A DNA stretch of 64,000 nucleotides, from the NCBI GenBank assembly GCA_947494435.1, contig CANLUY010000002.1, positions 1,178,001 through 1,242,000 of the forward strand. The letters run 5' to 3'. Each line of letters opens with the position of its first letter. Position 1 is the stretch's first letter. The notes beneath the pieces are model-generated. The model worked only from the letters and a program-made list of their open reading frames with translations. It was not told the DNA's origin and made no database searches. Positions 8,997 to 20,343 of the stretch are shown here, in pieces. The stretch comes from an uncultured Litoreibacter sp. GTDB lineage: Bacteria > Pseudomonadota > Alphaproteobacteria > Rhodobacterales > Rhodobacteraceae. The translations under genes and the position numbers were made by a program.

Positions 8997-10262
8997 ATGA
9001 ACATTCTTATTCTGGGCTCCGGTGGGCGCGAACACGCATTGGCTTGGGCCGTGAAGCAAAACCCGAAATGTGACCGTCTTGTCGTTGCACCGGGCAATGC
9101 GGGCATGGCCGAGATCGCCGAATGCGCGTCGTTGGACATCATGGATGGCGGTGCGGTTTGTGCCTTTTGCGAAGCACAATCCATCGACTTCGTGATCATT
9201 GGCCCTGAAGCTCCGCTGGCTGCGGGCGTCGCTGACAGATTGCGCGACGCAGGCATCTTGTGCTTTGGCCCTTCCGCTGCTGCCGCACAGCTTGAGGCGT
9301 CCAAAGCCTTCACCAAAGAGATTTGCGATGCCTCCGGCGCACCGACCGCCGCCTATGCACGTTTTACCAATGCCGCTGAGGCGCGTGCCTATGTCGAAGC
9401 CCAAGGCGCGCCTATTGTGATCAAAGCCGATGGCTTGGCCGCAGGCAAAGGCGTGATCGTCGCAATGAGCGTAGCTGAGGCCACCGCGGCAGTGGACGAC
9501 ATGCTGGGTGGCGCGTTTGGCGAGGCTGGCGCTGAAGTGGTGATCGAGGAATTTATGGAGGGGGAAGAGGCCTCCTTCTTCGTGCTGTCCGACGGCAAAA
9601 ACGTGCTGCCAATTGGCACCGCTCAAGATCACAAGCGCGCCTATGATGGCGATGAGGGGCCTAATACCGGTGGCATGGGTGCCTATTCTCCTGCCCCCGT
9701 TATGACTGATGCCGTCACTGCGCGGGCCTTGGCTGAGATTGTGCAGCCGACTGTGGATGAGATGGCAAAGCGCGGCATGCCCTATCAGGGTGTGCTTTAT
9801 GCGGGGTTCATGATCAAGGACGGCGCGCCACGGCTTGTTGAATATAACGTGCGCTTCGGGGATCCCGAATGTCAGGTGCTGATGATGCGCCTTGGTGCAC
9901 AGGCGCTTGATGTAATGCTGGCCTGCGCGCGCGGCGAACTGGACCGCGCGCAGGTGAACTGGGCGGACGATCACGCGCTGACGGTCGTGATGGCCGCGAA
10001 GGGCTATCCCGGGTCCTACGAAAAGGGGACCGCTATCGGCGGCCTTGAGGGATTACCAGAAGATAGCAAAAACATGGTGTTCCACGCGGGCACTGCCCGC
10101 AAAGACGGCACTTTGATCGCCACAGGCGGGCGGGTGTTGAACGTCACAGCCCGCGGCGAAACCTTGGCAGAAGCGCGCGATCGCGCCTATGCAATGGTGG
10201 ATCAAATAGACTGGCCGGAGGGGTTTGTGCGGCGCGATATCGGATGGCGCGCCCTGCCCTAG
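8997..10262 (+). CDS. purD: Phosphoribosylamine--glycine ligase (GAR synthetase)
   Basis: 421 residues, the normal length for PurD, starting with [17 protein letters not shown] and carrying the ATP-grasp motifs [44 protein letters not shown] and VRFGDPECQ. It catalyses step two of purine synthesis: 5-phosphoribosylamine plus glycine plus ATP to GAR. A GAGGGGAA ribosome site precedes the ATG. xseA is divergent upstream. The next gene (paralogue B) is convergent, ten bases after the stop, leaving no obvious room for a rho-independent terminator between them. Confidence 0.97.
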   Translation: MNILILGSGGREHALAWAVKQNPKCDRLVVAPGNAGMAEIAECASLDIMDGGAVCAFCEAQSIDFVIIGPEAPLAAGVADRLRDAGILCFGPSAAAAQLEASKAFTKEICDASGAPTAAYARFTNAAEARAYVEAQGAPIVIKADGLAAGKGVIVAMSVAEATAAVDDMLGGAFGEAGAEVVIEEFMEGEEASFFVLSDGKNVLPIGTAQDHKRAYDGDEGPNTGGMGAYSPAPVMTDAVTARALAEIVQPTVDEMAKRGMPYQGVLYAGFMIKDGAPRLVEYNVRFGDPECQVLMMRLGAQALDVMLACARGELDRAQVNWADDHALTVVMAAKGYPGSYEKGTAIGGLEGLPEDSKNMVFHAGTARKDGTLIATGGRVLNVTARGETLAEARDRAYAMVDQIDWPEGFVRRDIGWRALP

Positions 10263-10271
10263 ACGGAGAAT

Positions 10272-10672
10272 TCAAGACAGCGGCGCATCTTCACAGGCAA
10301 CGGGGATTTCTGTAATGGCCGTGATCCGCTGGGTTTGAAATGTACTGCTCGACATCACCATCAGCGTTCCGTCGTCATCAAATGGCATCCAGCAGTTTTT
10401 CGGGTCCGGAAAATCCTCGTAGATGAAGCAGATCAGCGGCCCGCGCTGCTCGATCCGTCCGTAGGAACACCGCCCGTTCGTTTCGGCCCAAACGGATAAG
10501 TCACGACGCAAGAACTGCTCGATCCCGACGACGGTGCCGGATTGATGGTCGGTAAATGTCAGCGTTTTGCCAAGTGCGCGATTGAGAAATGCTTCGGGTG
10601 AGATTTGATCCTGAGCCTGCGCGGCATCGGCGCAGAGCACGGCACACACAAAGGCCAACCCGAACAGATGCC

Positions 10673-10676
<4 letters not shown>
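10272..10676 (-). CDS. Small secreted Cys-rich hypothetical protein, paralogue B
   Basis: A 134-residue protein with a signal peptide (cleavage near AQA at about residue 22). The mature part repeats the block order of the protein at 6923-7369: G-x-TLTF, EQFLRRDLSVW, GRCSYG, ICFIYE, NCWMPF, and a last Cys in VACED. Identity is low but the four Cys and the aromatic positions line up. No named function is recognised. Its ATG overlaps the stop of the upstream FG-GAP protein by 4 nt (ATGA), so the two are translationally coupled and probably act in the same compartment. Confidence 0.8.
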
Positions 10677-12507
<1,831 letters not shown>

Positions 12508-13122
12508 CTATTCTTTCACACGGCGTGCCAGCCAGACGGTGTGCCTGCCGCAGTCCGGATCTTCAACGACATGATCTGCAACCTCAAATCCATGCGAATT
12601 CAGCAGGTCGCGGTATTCTTGCGGATCAAGGCTCGCATGATAAAGCCTCTCCCCCTCAAGACATCCCATCGCCACACCATCATGTGTCCCGCTCGTAAAC
12701 ATCAAAGCGCCATTGTCAGCTATGTGATCGCGAAAGACCCTGAACATCTGCCGTTGCTCCTCTGGTGAGAGGTGAAAGAAGCTGTTCCACGCCAGCACGC
12801 CATCAAACCGCTGACCCAGATCCAATCCGCGCATGTCGGCGACATGCCAGCGCCCCTTTGGCAGCGATGTCTGAGCCATCTCGATCATCTCCGGCGCGCT
12901 ATCAACTCCCTGAAGATCAGCGCCTTGGTCGAGCAAATAGCGCGCCATCGGTGCACCCGATCCGCATCCCAGATCCAAAATATGCGGGCGCAGCGGCATG
13001 GTCTGCAAAAAGCGATCCAGCCAGCTTTTCTCCTGCAAGGACTGGCTGCGCCGTGCGGCCCAGCTTTTCGCGTGCCGGCGATACAGGTCTATGATCTCTT
13101 CTGCGTCGCGGTTCTTCTTCAC
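12508..13122 (-). CDS. Class I SAM-dependent methyltransferase
   Basis: 204 residues. Motif I ILDLGCGSGAPMARYL with the acidic end of strand 2 in LQGVDSAPEMIEMA, followed by RWHVADMRGLDL and a DGVLAWNSFFHL strand 4, defines a Methyltransf_25-like small-molecule methyltransferase. Substrate not identifiable. It follows the NAD-dependent dehydrogenase on the same strand with a 12 bp gap, so the two probably share a transcript, though nothing else connects them functionally. Confidence 0.82.
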   Translation of the reverse strand: MKKNRDAEEIIDLYRRHAKSWAARRSQSLQEKSWLDRFLQTMPLRPHILDLGCGSGAPMARYLLDQGADLQGVDSAPEMIEMAQTSLPKGRWHVADMRGLDLGQRFDGVLAWNSFFHLSPEEQRQMFRVFRDHIADNGALMFTSGTHDGVAMGCLEGERLYHASLDPQEYRDLLNSHGFEVADHVVEDPDCGRHTVWLARRVKE

Positions 13123-13134
13123 ACCGCCCTCCCC

Positions 13135-14031
13135 CTAGGCTTTCAGTCCGGTGCCGATGATATCTTCGGTGATCCGTGCCACCATCTGATTGTCCCCATC
13201 AGGGTATTTCGTCCGCCCCGCCTGAAACAATTGCATCGCAGTGGAGGCCGTGAAGAGCGGCACGCCCAATTCCATCGCCAGATCAAGACTGATCGTCAGG
13301 TCTTTATGCATCGTGTTGATATGTGATCCCGTGTCCTGAAAGGTCCGCGCCATCACTGTGCCGACAGCCGCGTTCGTAATCCCGCACCCCGCCGCAGATG
13401 TTGAAAAGACATCATAGAGCACCTGCCCTGGCACGCCCGCTTTTGCCGCCAATCCTGTGGCCTCAAACGCGCCCGTAAAGATCGAACCAATCAAGGACTG
13501 CAAACACGCTTTGACCGTCTGGCCCTGCCCGATCTCGTCGCCCACCACGTGGATCGTGGCGCTGATCGCTTCCATTGCAGGCTTTGCGGCTGCAAGCGCC
13601 GCATCGCTTCCTGCTGACATCAGCGTCAATGTCCCGCCATCTGCGCCCGGTCGGCCGCCTGAGACGGGCGTGTCGACCATGTGCAGGCATTCGGGCAAAT
13701 CGGCGAACAACTCAACCGCCTCCCGTGGCTTTATTGTTGCGCTGAGAAGAATGACAGCACCGTCTGGCATCGTCGAGGCCAGCCCGCCTGTTCCATCCGC
13801 GCCAAAGATCACGTCCCGCGCCTCGTCACCGTTCATCACCATGACAAACACCGCCTCGCAGGCAGCGCCGACGGCGGCGTTGCTGTTGCAAAGCGTGACG
13901 CCAAACCCTGCCATATCCGCCGCGCGATGCGGTTTGGGGTCATAGCCGAACACGTCAAACCCGGCTTTCACGAGGTTCTTGGCAAGACCAGACCCCATAT
14001 CGCCAACACCGCAGACACCCACTGACTTCAT
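13135..14031 (-). CDS. Beta-hydroxyacid dehydrogenase (3-hydroxyisobutyrate / L-threonate dehydrogenase family)
   Basis: 298 residues from the ATG at 14031, chosen because GGGAGGATC lies six bases before it; the open frame continues 27 codons upstream without a good start. The N-terminal Rossmann motif GVCGVGDMGSGLAKNL, substrate-binding DTPVSGGRPGADGG and the cofactor/catalytic lysine segment GQGQTVKACLQSL are those of the family of HIBADH, GlxR and LtnD. The general form VSGGxxGA with a long helical C-terminus looks most like L-threonate dehydrogenase, but no threonate kinase or aldolase is nearby, so the substrate is left open. Confidence 0.83.
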   Translation of the reverse strand: MKSVGVCGVGDMGSGLAKNLVKAGFDVFGYDPKPHRAADMAGFGVTLCNSNAAVGAACEAVFVMVMNGDEARDVIFGADGTGGLASTMPDGAVILLSATIKPREAVELFADLPECLHMVDTPVSGGRPGADGGTLTLMSAGSDAALAAAKPAMEAISATIHVVGDEIGQGQTVKACLQSLIGSIFTGAFEATGLAAKAGVPGQVLYDVFSTSAAGCGITNAAVGTVMARTFQDTGSHINTMHKDLTISLDLAMELGVPLFTASTAMQLFQAGRTKYPDGDNQMVARITEDIIGTGLKA

Positions 14032-14110
14032 TTCGATCCTCCCCGTTTCAGAAAAGGATGCCTGACCTGTGCGCCAATTCAACAAAAAACGCCCTGTATT
14101 ATGATACCTC

Positions 14111-14138
14111 AAAAAGAAGGAGCGCCCGAAGGCGCCCC
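14111..14138 (-). terminator. Rho-independent terminator after degP
   Basis: On the minus strand, 21 bases after the degP stop, an 8-bp stem GGGGCGCC / GGCGCTCC (one G-T pair) closes a TTCG loop and is followed by TTCTTTTT. The geometry is typical of an intrinsic terminator and separates degP from the dehydrogenase gene downstream. Confidence 0.8.
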
Positions 14139-14159
14139 GTCAAACCATATGAAAGTGAA

Positions 14160-15623
14160 TTATTCGTCGAGCGACAGCGCGAGGAAACGTGGATCGCCTT
14201 GACGGCGAATGAGCATCAGGAAGGATTTCCGACCAGCCTCCTTCGCCTCTTCGATCCGGGCTTCGAGATCATCAATCGCCTCGACTTTCTTCTGACCGGC
14301 TTCGACGATCAAATCGCCTGCGCGCAAGCCTTTCTCGAACGCATCGCTGTCATCGGCGACCGCTTTGACCACAAGACCTGAGACATCGTCATCCAGCGCC
14401 AATTGCTCGCGCAATTCAGACGTCAGAACCGCGACGGTCATGCCCATGATCACTTTCTCTTCCGGCGTCTCCTTTTCGGCGACAACAGGAACCGGCTTGG
14501 ATTCGGCATCCTCACGGCGGCCAAGGGTCACGGCCAGCGTGACTTCGGCACCCTCACGGATCACCTCAACATCCACGGCCTTGCCAACAGGGCTGTTGCC
14601 CACGATGCGCACCAGCGACCGTGTGTCTTTCACCATACGGCCATCAAAGGTCGTGATAACGTCACCTGCCTTAATCCCTGCATCTTTGCCGGGGCCGTCA
14701 GGCACATCTGTAACCAAAGCACCATTCGCAGAGGCTAGGTCCATCGCTTCGGCGACGTCTTCAGAGACATCTTGGATGCGCACGCCTAACCAACCGCGGC
14801 GGGTTTCGCCGAATTCCTGCAACTGATCGACAACGCGTGTCACAACATTTGACGACATGGAGAAACCGATCCCGATGGAGCCGCCTGTCGGTGACAGGAT
14901 CGCCGTATTCACGCCGATCACTTCGCCTTGGACGTTGAACAACGGACCACCGGAGTTGCCCTTGTTGATCGCAGCATCGGTCTGGATAAAGTCATCATAG
15001 CTGCCTGACAGCGCACGTTCGCGTGCCGAGATGATCCCAGCTGAGACGGAAAAGCCCTGTCCCAGCGGGTTGCCCACGGCCATCACCCAGTCACCCACGC
15101 GGGCCACATCTGAATCGGCCCATGGGACGAATGGCAGTGGCTCTGAGCTTTCCACTTTCAGCAATGCGATATCTGTCTTTGGGTCCGTCCCGATCAGTTT
15201 CGCATCCAGCTTCTCGCCAGAGAAAAACTCAACTTCAATCTCGTCTGCCTTGTCAATCACGTGGTTGTTTGTGACGATGTAGCCATCGGCAGAAATCACA
15301 AAACCAGACCCAAGCGCAGATGACTGGCGTGGCCGTTGTCCACGGTTCTGGCGATCCATGAAGTCTTTGAAGAAGTCCTCAAGCGGCGAGCCTTCCGGCA
15401 CCACCGGTGCAGGTCCCTGATTGACGCCTGCAACATTTGTCGACGTTGTGATGTTGACCACAGACGGGCTTACTTGCTCAGCCAGATCGGCAAAGCTTTC
15501 TGGCAGTTTGGCATTGGCCGCGATGGTCTGTGCCATCACAAGAGCCAACCCCACGACCAGCGCCTGAACGGCACGCATCGGTGCGACCGGCTTTAATGTT
15601 TGGGGAATGACGTGAGCGTTCAC
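14160..15623 (-). CDS. degP: Periplasmic serine protease DegP/Do (HtrA family)
   Basis: 487 residues from GTG 15623, preceded by AAAGGAGCTGGAA; M16 is the alternative start. A signal peptide (cleavage after about residue 38) leads to a trypsin-like domain with the triad His121 (TNNHVID), Asp151 (TDIALLK) and Ser224 (GNSGGPL), then two PDZ domains (about residues 290-385 and 400-480). DegP degrades or refolds damaged envelope proteins. It sits last in the hflK-hflC-DUF2065 block, as in related genomes, but here the ClpP-like gene at 15883-16521 intervenes. The 259 bp upstream gap probably holds its own stress promoter. Confidence 0.95.
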   Translation of the reverse strand: MNAHVIPQTLKPVAPMRAVQALVVGLALVMAQTIAANAKLPESFADLAEQVSPSVVNITTSTNVAGVNQGPAPVVPEGSPLEDFFKDFMDRQNRGQRPRQSSALGSGFVISADGYIVTNNHVIDKADEIEVEFFSGEKLDAKLIGTDPKTDIALLKVESSEPLPFVPWADSDVARVGDWVMAVGNPLGQGFSVSAGIISARERALSGSYDDFIQTDAAINKGNSGGPLFNVQGEVIGVNTAILSPTGGSIGIGFSMSSNVVTRVVDQLQEFGETRRGWLGVRIQDVSEDVAEAMDLASANGALVTDVPDGPGKDAGIKAGDVITTFDGRMVKDTRSLVRIVGNSPVGKAVDVEVIREGAEVTLAVTLGRREDAESKPVPVVAEKETPEEKVIMGMTVAVLTSELREQLALDDDVSGLVVKAVADDSDAFEKGLRAGDLIVEAGQKKVEAIDDLEARIEEAKEAGRKSFLMLIRRQGDPRFLALSLDE

Positions 15624-15882
15624 TTCCAGCTCCTTTAGGTTCTGTTGCGTTCTGCGTGCAGGCGCACATTAAATGTGCGCCCGCGCTTGATACATCCAAA
15701 TTTGGGGCATTGCAGAAAATATGCAACGTCCCCACCCCTCGCGTGCTGTCAACACAGCGTGAGCACCCTGTAACAGGACTACCGCAAACATAGCGCTGTT
15801 GCGCAATCGAGCAAAGCACCGAACGCCAGAAAATGCTGGATGCAACCTAGTTGGAAAACCTCAAGGCGATCTTAAAGCGCGG

Positions 15883-16521
15883 CTATCGTCTGTCGCAGCG
15901 GGAATACCTGCGGTTTTCGCTTTCTTGCGCAAACTTCAAGCGGCTGGTTGCCATCTTGAACTGGTTCATCTCACTGACGGAGGCCCAGTGCATTTCATCA
16001 GCTCCAGCGGCATCCAAAGTGTACCAGTAGAAATTTGGGCTGATTCCGATAGACTTATAGTAATTCAGGTAAAGGTCATGCTCGCGCGAGCTGTCCGGGA
16101 AATCAGCCCCCTCCCGATTGCCAATGGCCCAGCTATGCACGCCGACGCAGGCACCTTTTTCGATAATGCGCCGTTTGCCAGCAAGGAACATATCGGTACC
16201 ACCTGAAGCGACCATGCCTTTCGCCGGGACGACGGTCGTCAGCCCAGCCTTGCGGATCAACCGTGACGCCTGAAGGTTGGCCTCGTCATTGTCTGACCCC
16301 GGAACATTATAGAGAACGAGAACCTTGATACCCGGATTTGCTTTTAGAGCTTGGGATAGGCGCGCCGGTGTGCGTCCGTCAATCACGCCTGTTCCGATAA
16401 AGTAATCGCCCTGTACTCTGACCGAAAAAGGTCGGTCTTGCGCTATGGCCGCAGAGGTGTGCGCCATCCCAAAGATCATTGCCCCGGTGCAAATCGCCTT
16501 AAGTAACCGTAGCCTCGTCAT
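15883..16521 (-). CDS. Periplasmic ClpP/crotonase-fold-like protein (COG3904-type)
   Basis: 212 residues from ATG 16521 (RBS GGGGGATAG); the open frame upstream is not used. A signal peptide ends near AIAQ. The mature protein resembles predicted periplasmic ClpP-like proteins: an N-terminal LVLYNVPGSDNDEANLQASRLIRKAGLTTVV strand-helix, a GMVASGGTD segment where the family usually has the nucleophile Ser and Cys residues, and GVHSWA containing the conserved His. No protease activity is proven for the family. Base composition looks more AT-rich than the surrounding hfl genes, and the position inside an otherwise conserved hflKC-DUF2065-degP block suggests a lineage-specific insertion. Confidence 0.65.
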   Translation of the reverse strand: MTRLRLLKAICTGAMIFGMAHTSAAIAQDRPFSVRVQGDYFIGTGVIDGRTPARLSQALKANPGIKVLVLYNVPGSDNDEANLQASRLIRKAGLTTVVPAKGMVASGGTDMFLAGKRRIIEKGACVGVHSWAIGNREGADFPDSSREHDLYLNYYKSIGISPNFYWYTLDAAGADEMHWASVSEMNQFKMATSRLKFAQESENRRYSRCDRR

Positions 16522-16653
16522 TCTATCCCCCAACGTTCTATACAAATTCGCAAATGCGCTGCGTTTACGCTGGGGAAACAGAGCACAAACGAAGGTGTTC
16601 TCAAAAGGAAAAATCAGGCATCCATCAAGGCATGCAGTGTTTTTAGGCAAGAT

Positions 16654-16857
16654 CTATCCGGCTGAAAATGCACCTTTGGCCAACCAGACCAGCACCACGC
16701 CCCCTGCAACACAGGCAAGGCCCAACATGCGGCGGGTCTCGAACGGGATTTGCTCCAGCGCTTTGACCAGTTCATCCAAACGCGAAGGGGCCAGTGCGAA
16801 CACCAGCCCCTCGACGACCATCACAAGACCGATGGCGAGTAGAATATGTGTGATCAT
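16654..16857 (-). CDS. DUF2065 family small inner membrane protein
   Basis: 67 residues with two hydrophobic helices (residues 4-24 and 45-66) and the central basic/acidic loop SRLDELVKALEQIPFETRRMLG that defines DUF2065. The family is regularly encoded with hflK-hflC, as here: its ATG overlaps the hflC stop by 4 nt, so it is translationally coupled and likely functions with the HflKC-FtsH complex, although no biochemical role is established. Confidence 0.9.
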   Translation of the reverse strand: MITHILLAIGLVMVVEGLVFALAPSRLDELVKALEQIPFETRRMLGLACVAGGVVLVWLAKGAFSAG

Positions 16858-17741
16858 TGATTGGCCGCAGCACCCTGATCGGAGCGCAGGTAGTCAAAGA
16901 ACGGATCGTTCGGGCTGATCACGAAGGAGGAATTTCCGCCCCGCAAACCACGCTCATAAGCATCCAGTGTCCGGCGGAATTCAAAGAATTCCTGATCGGC
17001 ACCATATGCCTGACCGAAGATCGCGTTCCGGCGGGCATCTGCTTCACCGCGAATGATGTCAGCGGTTTTCTGAGCTTCTGATACCAGCTCGACCACGGTC
17101 CGGTCGGCTTGCGCGCGTACACGTTGCGCCGCTTCTTCACCACGCGCACGCTCGTCTGCGGCTTCACGTTCACGCTCTGCACGCATCCGGTTAAAGGTCG
17201 CGTCCAAGTTCTGCTCAGGCAGGTTGGTTTGCTTCAAACGCACATCAACCACTTCCAGACCCAGGGGGCGCGCACGTGCGCGGGCTTGTGCCGTGATGCG
17301 GTTGACCAGCTCAACCCGGTCCGCAGACAGGATGGTGTTAGACGTCACACCCTCCGCACCAAGAACTTCACGGATCACCGGGTTCATAATGCCAGACAAG
17401 CGCGATTCTGCGGTGGCAAGACCACCAACGCCCACAGCTTGACGGAACTGGACCACATCAGAAATCCGGTAGCGCGCAAACGCGTCTACAACCAGACGAC
17501 GATCATCAGATGGCGTCACCTCGGTCTGTGGCGTATCCAGCGCCAAGATACGGTCATCATAGAAAACCACGTCTTGAATGAACGGAATTTTGAAAGCCAA
17601 ACCGGGGTTTTCTTTGACCGATTTGATCTGTCCAAACTGCAATACGAGGGCTTTTTGCCGTTCGTCCACGATAAACACGGAGGACAGGATCAACAAAAGT
17701 ATGCCGAAAAGGACGGCGAGACCTAGGAAACCTCTGCTCAT
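16854..17741 (-). CDS. hflC: Protease modulator HflC
   Basis: 295 residues: one N-terminal membrane helix (residues 5-24), then an SPFH/band-7 domain beginning VDERQKALVLQFGQIK and containing GLAFKIPFIQDVVFYDDR, followed by a helical stretch rich in Arg/Glu/Ala (about residues 165-245). HflC and HflK form a large periplasm-facing cage around the FtsH protease and modulate its access to membrane substrates. The start overlaps the hflK stop by 4 nt. Confidence 0.96.
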   Translation of the reverse strand: MSRGFLGLAVLFGILLLILSSVFIVDERQKALVLQFGQIKSVKENPGLAFKIPFIQDVVFYDDRILALDTPQTEVTPSDDRRLVVDAFARYRISDVVQFRQAVGVGGLATAESRLSGIMNPVIREVLGAEGVTSNTILSADRVELVNRITAQARARARPLGLEVVDVRLKQTNLPEQNLDATFNRMRAEREREAADERARGEEAAQRVRAQADRTVVELVSEAQKTADIIRGEADARRNAIFGQAYGADQEFFEFRRTLDAYERGLRGGNSSFVISPNDPFFDYLRSDQGAAANQ

Positions 17742-18886
17742 TGGTTCGCTCCTGTGCCAGATTTGCGCAGCTCGTTAAGTGGCAGATACGGAACAACGCC
17801 CGAGCCTCCCTCGCCTGAGCTGTCGAGAATGATTTTATCTGTCGCGCCATAAACCCGCTCGACCGTTTCCAGCCACAAGCGTTTCCGCGTCACTTCCGGT
17901 GCTTTCTGATATTCTTCCAAAACGGCCGTGAAGCGTGCTGCTTCACCTTCCGCTTGGTTCACCTGCTGCGCACGATAGGCTTCCGCTTGTTCCAGAAGGG
18001 CCGCACTGTCACCACGCGCTTTCGCGAGTGCTTGGTTGGCATACGCATCCGCGCGACGTTGCAATGTGTCACGCTCCTGTTCCGCAGCTTGCACTTCACG
18101 GAACGCATCAATCACCTCACGCGGCGGGTCAGCTTTGTCGAGGTTGAGACGCACGATATTCACACCGGAGTCGTATTGATCAAGCGTCGCTTGGATCAAC
18201 TCACGCACCTCATCGGCAATCACCTGACGGTTCCGGTTGAGGATCGGCGCCAGTTCCGAGCGCGCGATCACTTCGCGCATCGCAGATTCCGACACGGAGC
18301 GGATGGTCTCGCGCGGTTCTGCCAAGTTGAACAGGAACAGCGCAGGGTCGTTGATGTTCCAAACCACCTGAAAATCAATGTCGACGATGTTTTCATCCGT
18401 GGTCAGCATCAAGCCGCCATCGCCGCGCGAGGCCACACCGATATCTTCGGTCTGCTCCCGCGTCACTGGCAGGACTTCTGCCGTGACAATCGGCCAAGGC
18501 GCAAAGTTCAGACCGGGATTACCGGTGGAGGAATACTCGCCCAGAAACAACTCAACCGACTGTTCTTCCGGCGCGACTGTGTAGAAGGAGGCCAAAATCC
18601 ACGCACCAACAGCCAGCAGGCCGCCAATCACAAAAGTCCCCTTGCCGAAAGCCGGACCTTGTCCGCCACCGCCTGAGCCATTTGGTCGGCCACCGCCGCC
18701 ACCGCCCATCAGCACACGCAATTGCTCGCGGCCTTTGTTCATCAGCTCGTCGATTTCAGGGATCTGAGGCTGGTTACCGTTGCCGCCATTTTGCCCGCGA
18801 TTGCCACCGCGTGGTCTATTATCCCTGTCATCCCCGTCGCCGCCGCTGCCGCCGCCGCCCCAAGGTCCGCCATTATTACCGGCCAT
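17738..18886 (-). CDS. hflK: FtsH protease modulator HflK
   Basis: 382 residues. A cytoplasmic Gly/Asn/Asp-rich N-terminus (residues 3-75, GGNRGQNGGNGN-like) precedes a single membrane helix (about 85-102) and the SPFH domain (YTVAPEEQSVELFLGEYSSTGNPGLNFAPWP), then a helical region (260-330). Together with HflC it regulates FtsH. It lies 67 bp downstream of gor on the same strand. Gly-rich N-termini are normal for HflK, so no oddity is claimed. Confidence 0.96.
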   Translation of the reverse strand: MAGNNGGPWGGGGSGGDGDDRDNRPRGGNRGQNGGNGNQPQIPEIDELMNKGREQLRVLMGGGGGGRPNGSGGGGQGPAFGKGTFVIGGLLAVGAWILASFYTVAPEEQSVELFLGEYSSTGNPGLNFAPWPIVTAEVLPVTREQTEDIGVASRGDGGLMLTTDENIVDIDFQVVWNINDPALFLFNLAEPRETIRSVSESAMREVIARSELAPILNRNRQVIADEVRELIQATLDQYDSGVNIVRLNLDKADPPREVIDAFREVQAAEQERDTLQRRADAYANQALAKARGDSAALLEQAEAYRAQQVNQAEGEAARFTAVLEEYQKAPEVTRKRLWLETVERVYGATDKIILDSSGEGGSGVVPYLPLNELRKSGTGANQ

Positions 18887-18953
18887 TAAAGCTCCATCCC
18901 TTGTGTAGGTCCAAAATCATGTTGCCCTGTAATTGGGCGTTTATCCGTGGAAA

Positions 18954-20315
18954 TCAAGCCGAACGTGTCGGTGTTTTCATTGTCACCAACTCTTCAGACA
19001 TGGTCGGGTGCACTGCACAGACCTGATCAAATTGCGCTTTGGTTGCACCCATCTTGATTGCAACGCCTGCCAGTTGGATCATTTCGCCCGCCGCTGGTGC
19101 GACGATATGGCAACCCAGCACCACATCAGTTTTCTGGCTCACGACCAGTTTCATCATCACGCGCGCCTCGCGCCCAATGAAGCTTTGCTGCATTGGCTTG
19201 AAGGATGTCGCATAGACGTGGATAGGTTCTTGATCGCGCGCCTCTTCTTCGCTGAGGCCAATCGTGCCCATCTCGGGCTGTGTAAAGACCGCAGACGGGA
19301 TCAACTCGTGATCCACTTTGGTGGGGTTGCCGTTAAAGACCGTCTCCACAAAGGCCATACCTTCGCGGATTGCGACGGGCGTCAGGTTCACACGGTTGGT
19401 TACATCGCCAATCGCATAAATCGACGGCTGACCGGTCTGGCTATAGTCATCCACAATGATCTCACCACGGCGGCCCAGTTGAACACCGGTGTTCTCCAGC
19501 CCCAACCCGTCCGTGTTTGGCGTGCGACCCGTTGCAAACAGAACCTTGTCAAAGACCCCTTCGGAACCATTGCTGGCTTTCACCCAGATCCCGCCATCGC
19601 GTTCCTGCATGTCCAGCACATCCGTGCCGCAATGAATATCAACGCCATTGGCGCACATCTGATCGGCCACAAGCCCACGCGCCTCATCATCAAAGCCGCG
19701 CAGGATCTGCGCACCACGATAAAACTGGGTCACATCCACACCGAGCCCGTTCATCACGCCAGCGAATTCGCAGGCGATATAACCACCGCCCACGATCAGC
19801 ATTTTGCGGGGCAACTCCGGCAGATTGAAAATATCGTCAGACACCATCCCAAGTGAGGCATCATATTGCGCGTCTGGCCGCACTGGACGTCCGCCTGTTG
19901 CGATCAGAATATGCTTGGCGGACTTTGTTGTCCCATCTGCTTCCAGCTTGATCGTATGCGCATCAACAAGCGTCGCGCGGCTGGCAAAAGTCTCAACACC
20001 GGAATTGCTCAAAAGGCCCTGATATACGTTTTCCAGCCGATCCAACTCAGCGTTCAGACGCACAGCGAACTTGGTCCAGTCAAAATTGCCCGCATGCACA
20101 GTCCAGCCGTAATCCAGCGCCTCGTTCATCGTTTCACGGTAGCTGGAGGCGAAAACCATCAGCTTCTTCGGCACGCAGCCGCGAATAACACAGGTGCCGC
20201 CTAATCGGCTTTCTTCGGCTAAGCCGACCTTGGCCCCACCCGCAGCGGCCACACGGGCTGCGCGCACCCCACCAGAGCCACCACCGATGACAAACAGGTC
20301 ATAGTCAAAACTCAT
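18954..20315 (-). CDS. gor: Glutathione-disulfide reductase
   Basis: 453 residues, typical length. FAD-binding GGGSGGVRAARVAA at the start, redox-active disulfide Cys42/Cys47 in GGTCVIRGCVPKK, NADPH-binding GGGYIACEFAGVMNGLG, second FAD motif IYAIGDVTNRVNLTPVA and the C-terminal catalytic HPTMSEE. It reduces oxidised glutathione with NADPH in the cytosol. The run thiN-rpiA-gor-hflKC on one strand has gaps of 69, 28 and 67 bp, so partial co-transcription is likely. Confidence 0.96.
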   Translation of the reverse strand: MSFDYDLFVIGGGSGGVRAARVAAAGGAKVGLAEESRLGGTCVIRGCVPKKLMVFASSYRETMNEALDYGWTVHAGNFDWTKFAVRLNAELDRLENVYQGLLSNSGVETFASRATLVDAHTIKLEADGTTKSAKHILIATGGRPVRPDAQYDASLGMVSDDIFNLPELPRKMLIVGGGYIACEFAGVMNGLGVDVTQFYRGAQILRGFDDEARGLVADQMCANGVDIHCGTDVLDMQERDGGIWVKASNGSEGVFDKVLFATGRTPNTDGLGLENTGVQLGRRGEIIVDDYSQTGQPSIYAIGDVTNRVNLTPVAIREGMAFVETVFNGNPTKVDHELIPSAVFTQPEMGTIGLSEEEARDQEPIHVYATSFKPMQQSFIGREARVMMKLVVSQKTDVVLGCHIVAPAAGEMIQLAGVAIKMGATKAQFDQVCAVHPTMSEELVTMKTPTRSA

Positions 20316-20343
20316 CGTGATTTTCCTTTAGTTTGAAGCGCGC

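Noticed and set aside
8931-9974. Upstream extension of the xseA frame to 863 codons.
   Set aside because: It runs antisense through purD, which is well conserved, and the XseA OB-fold starts right after ATG 8930.
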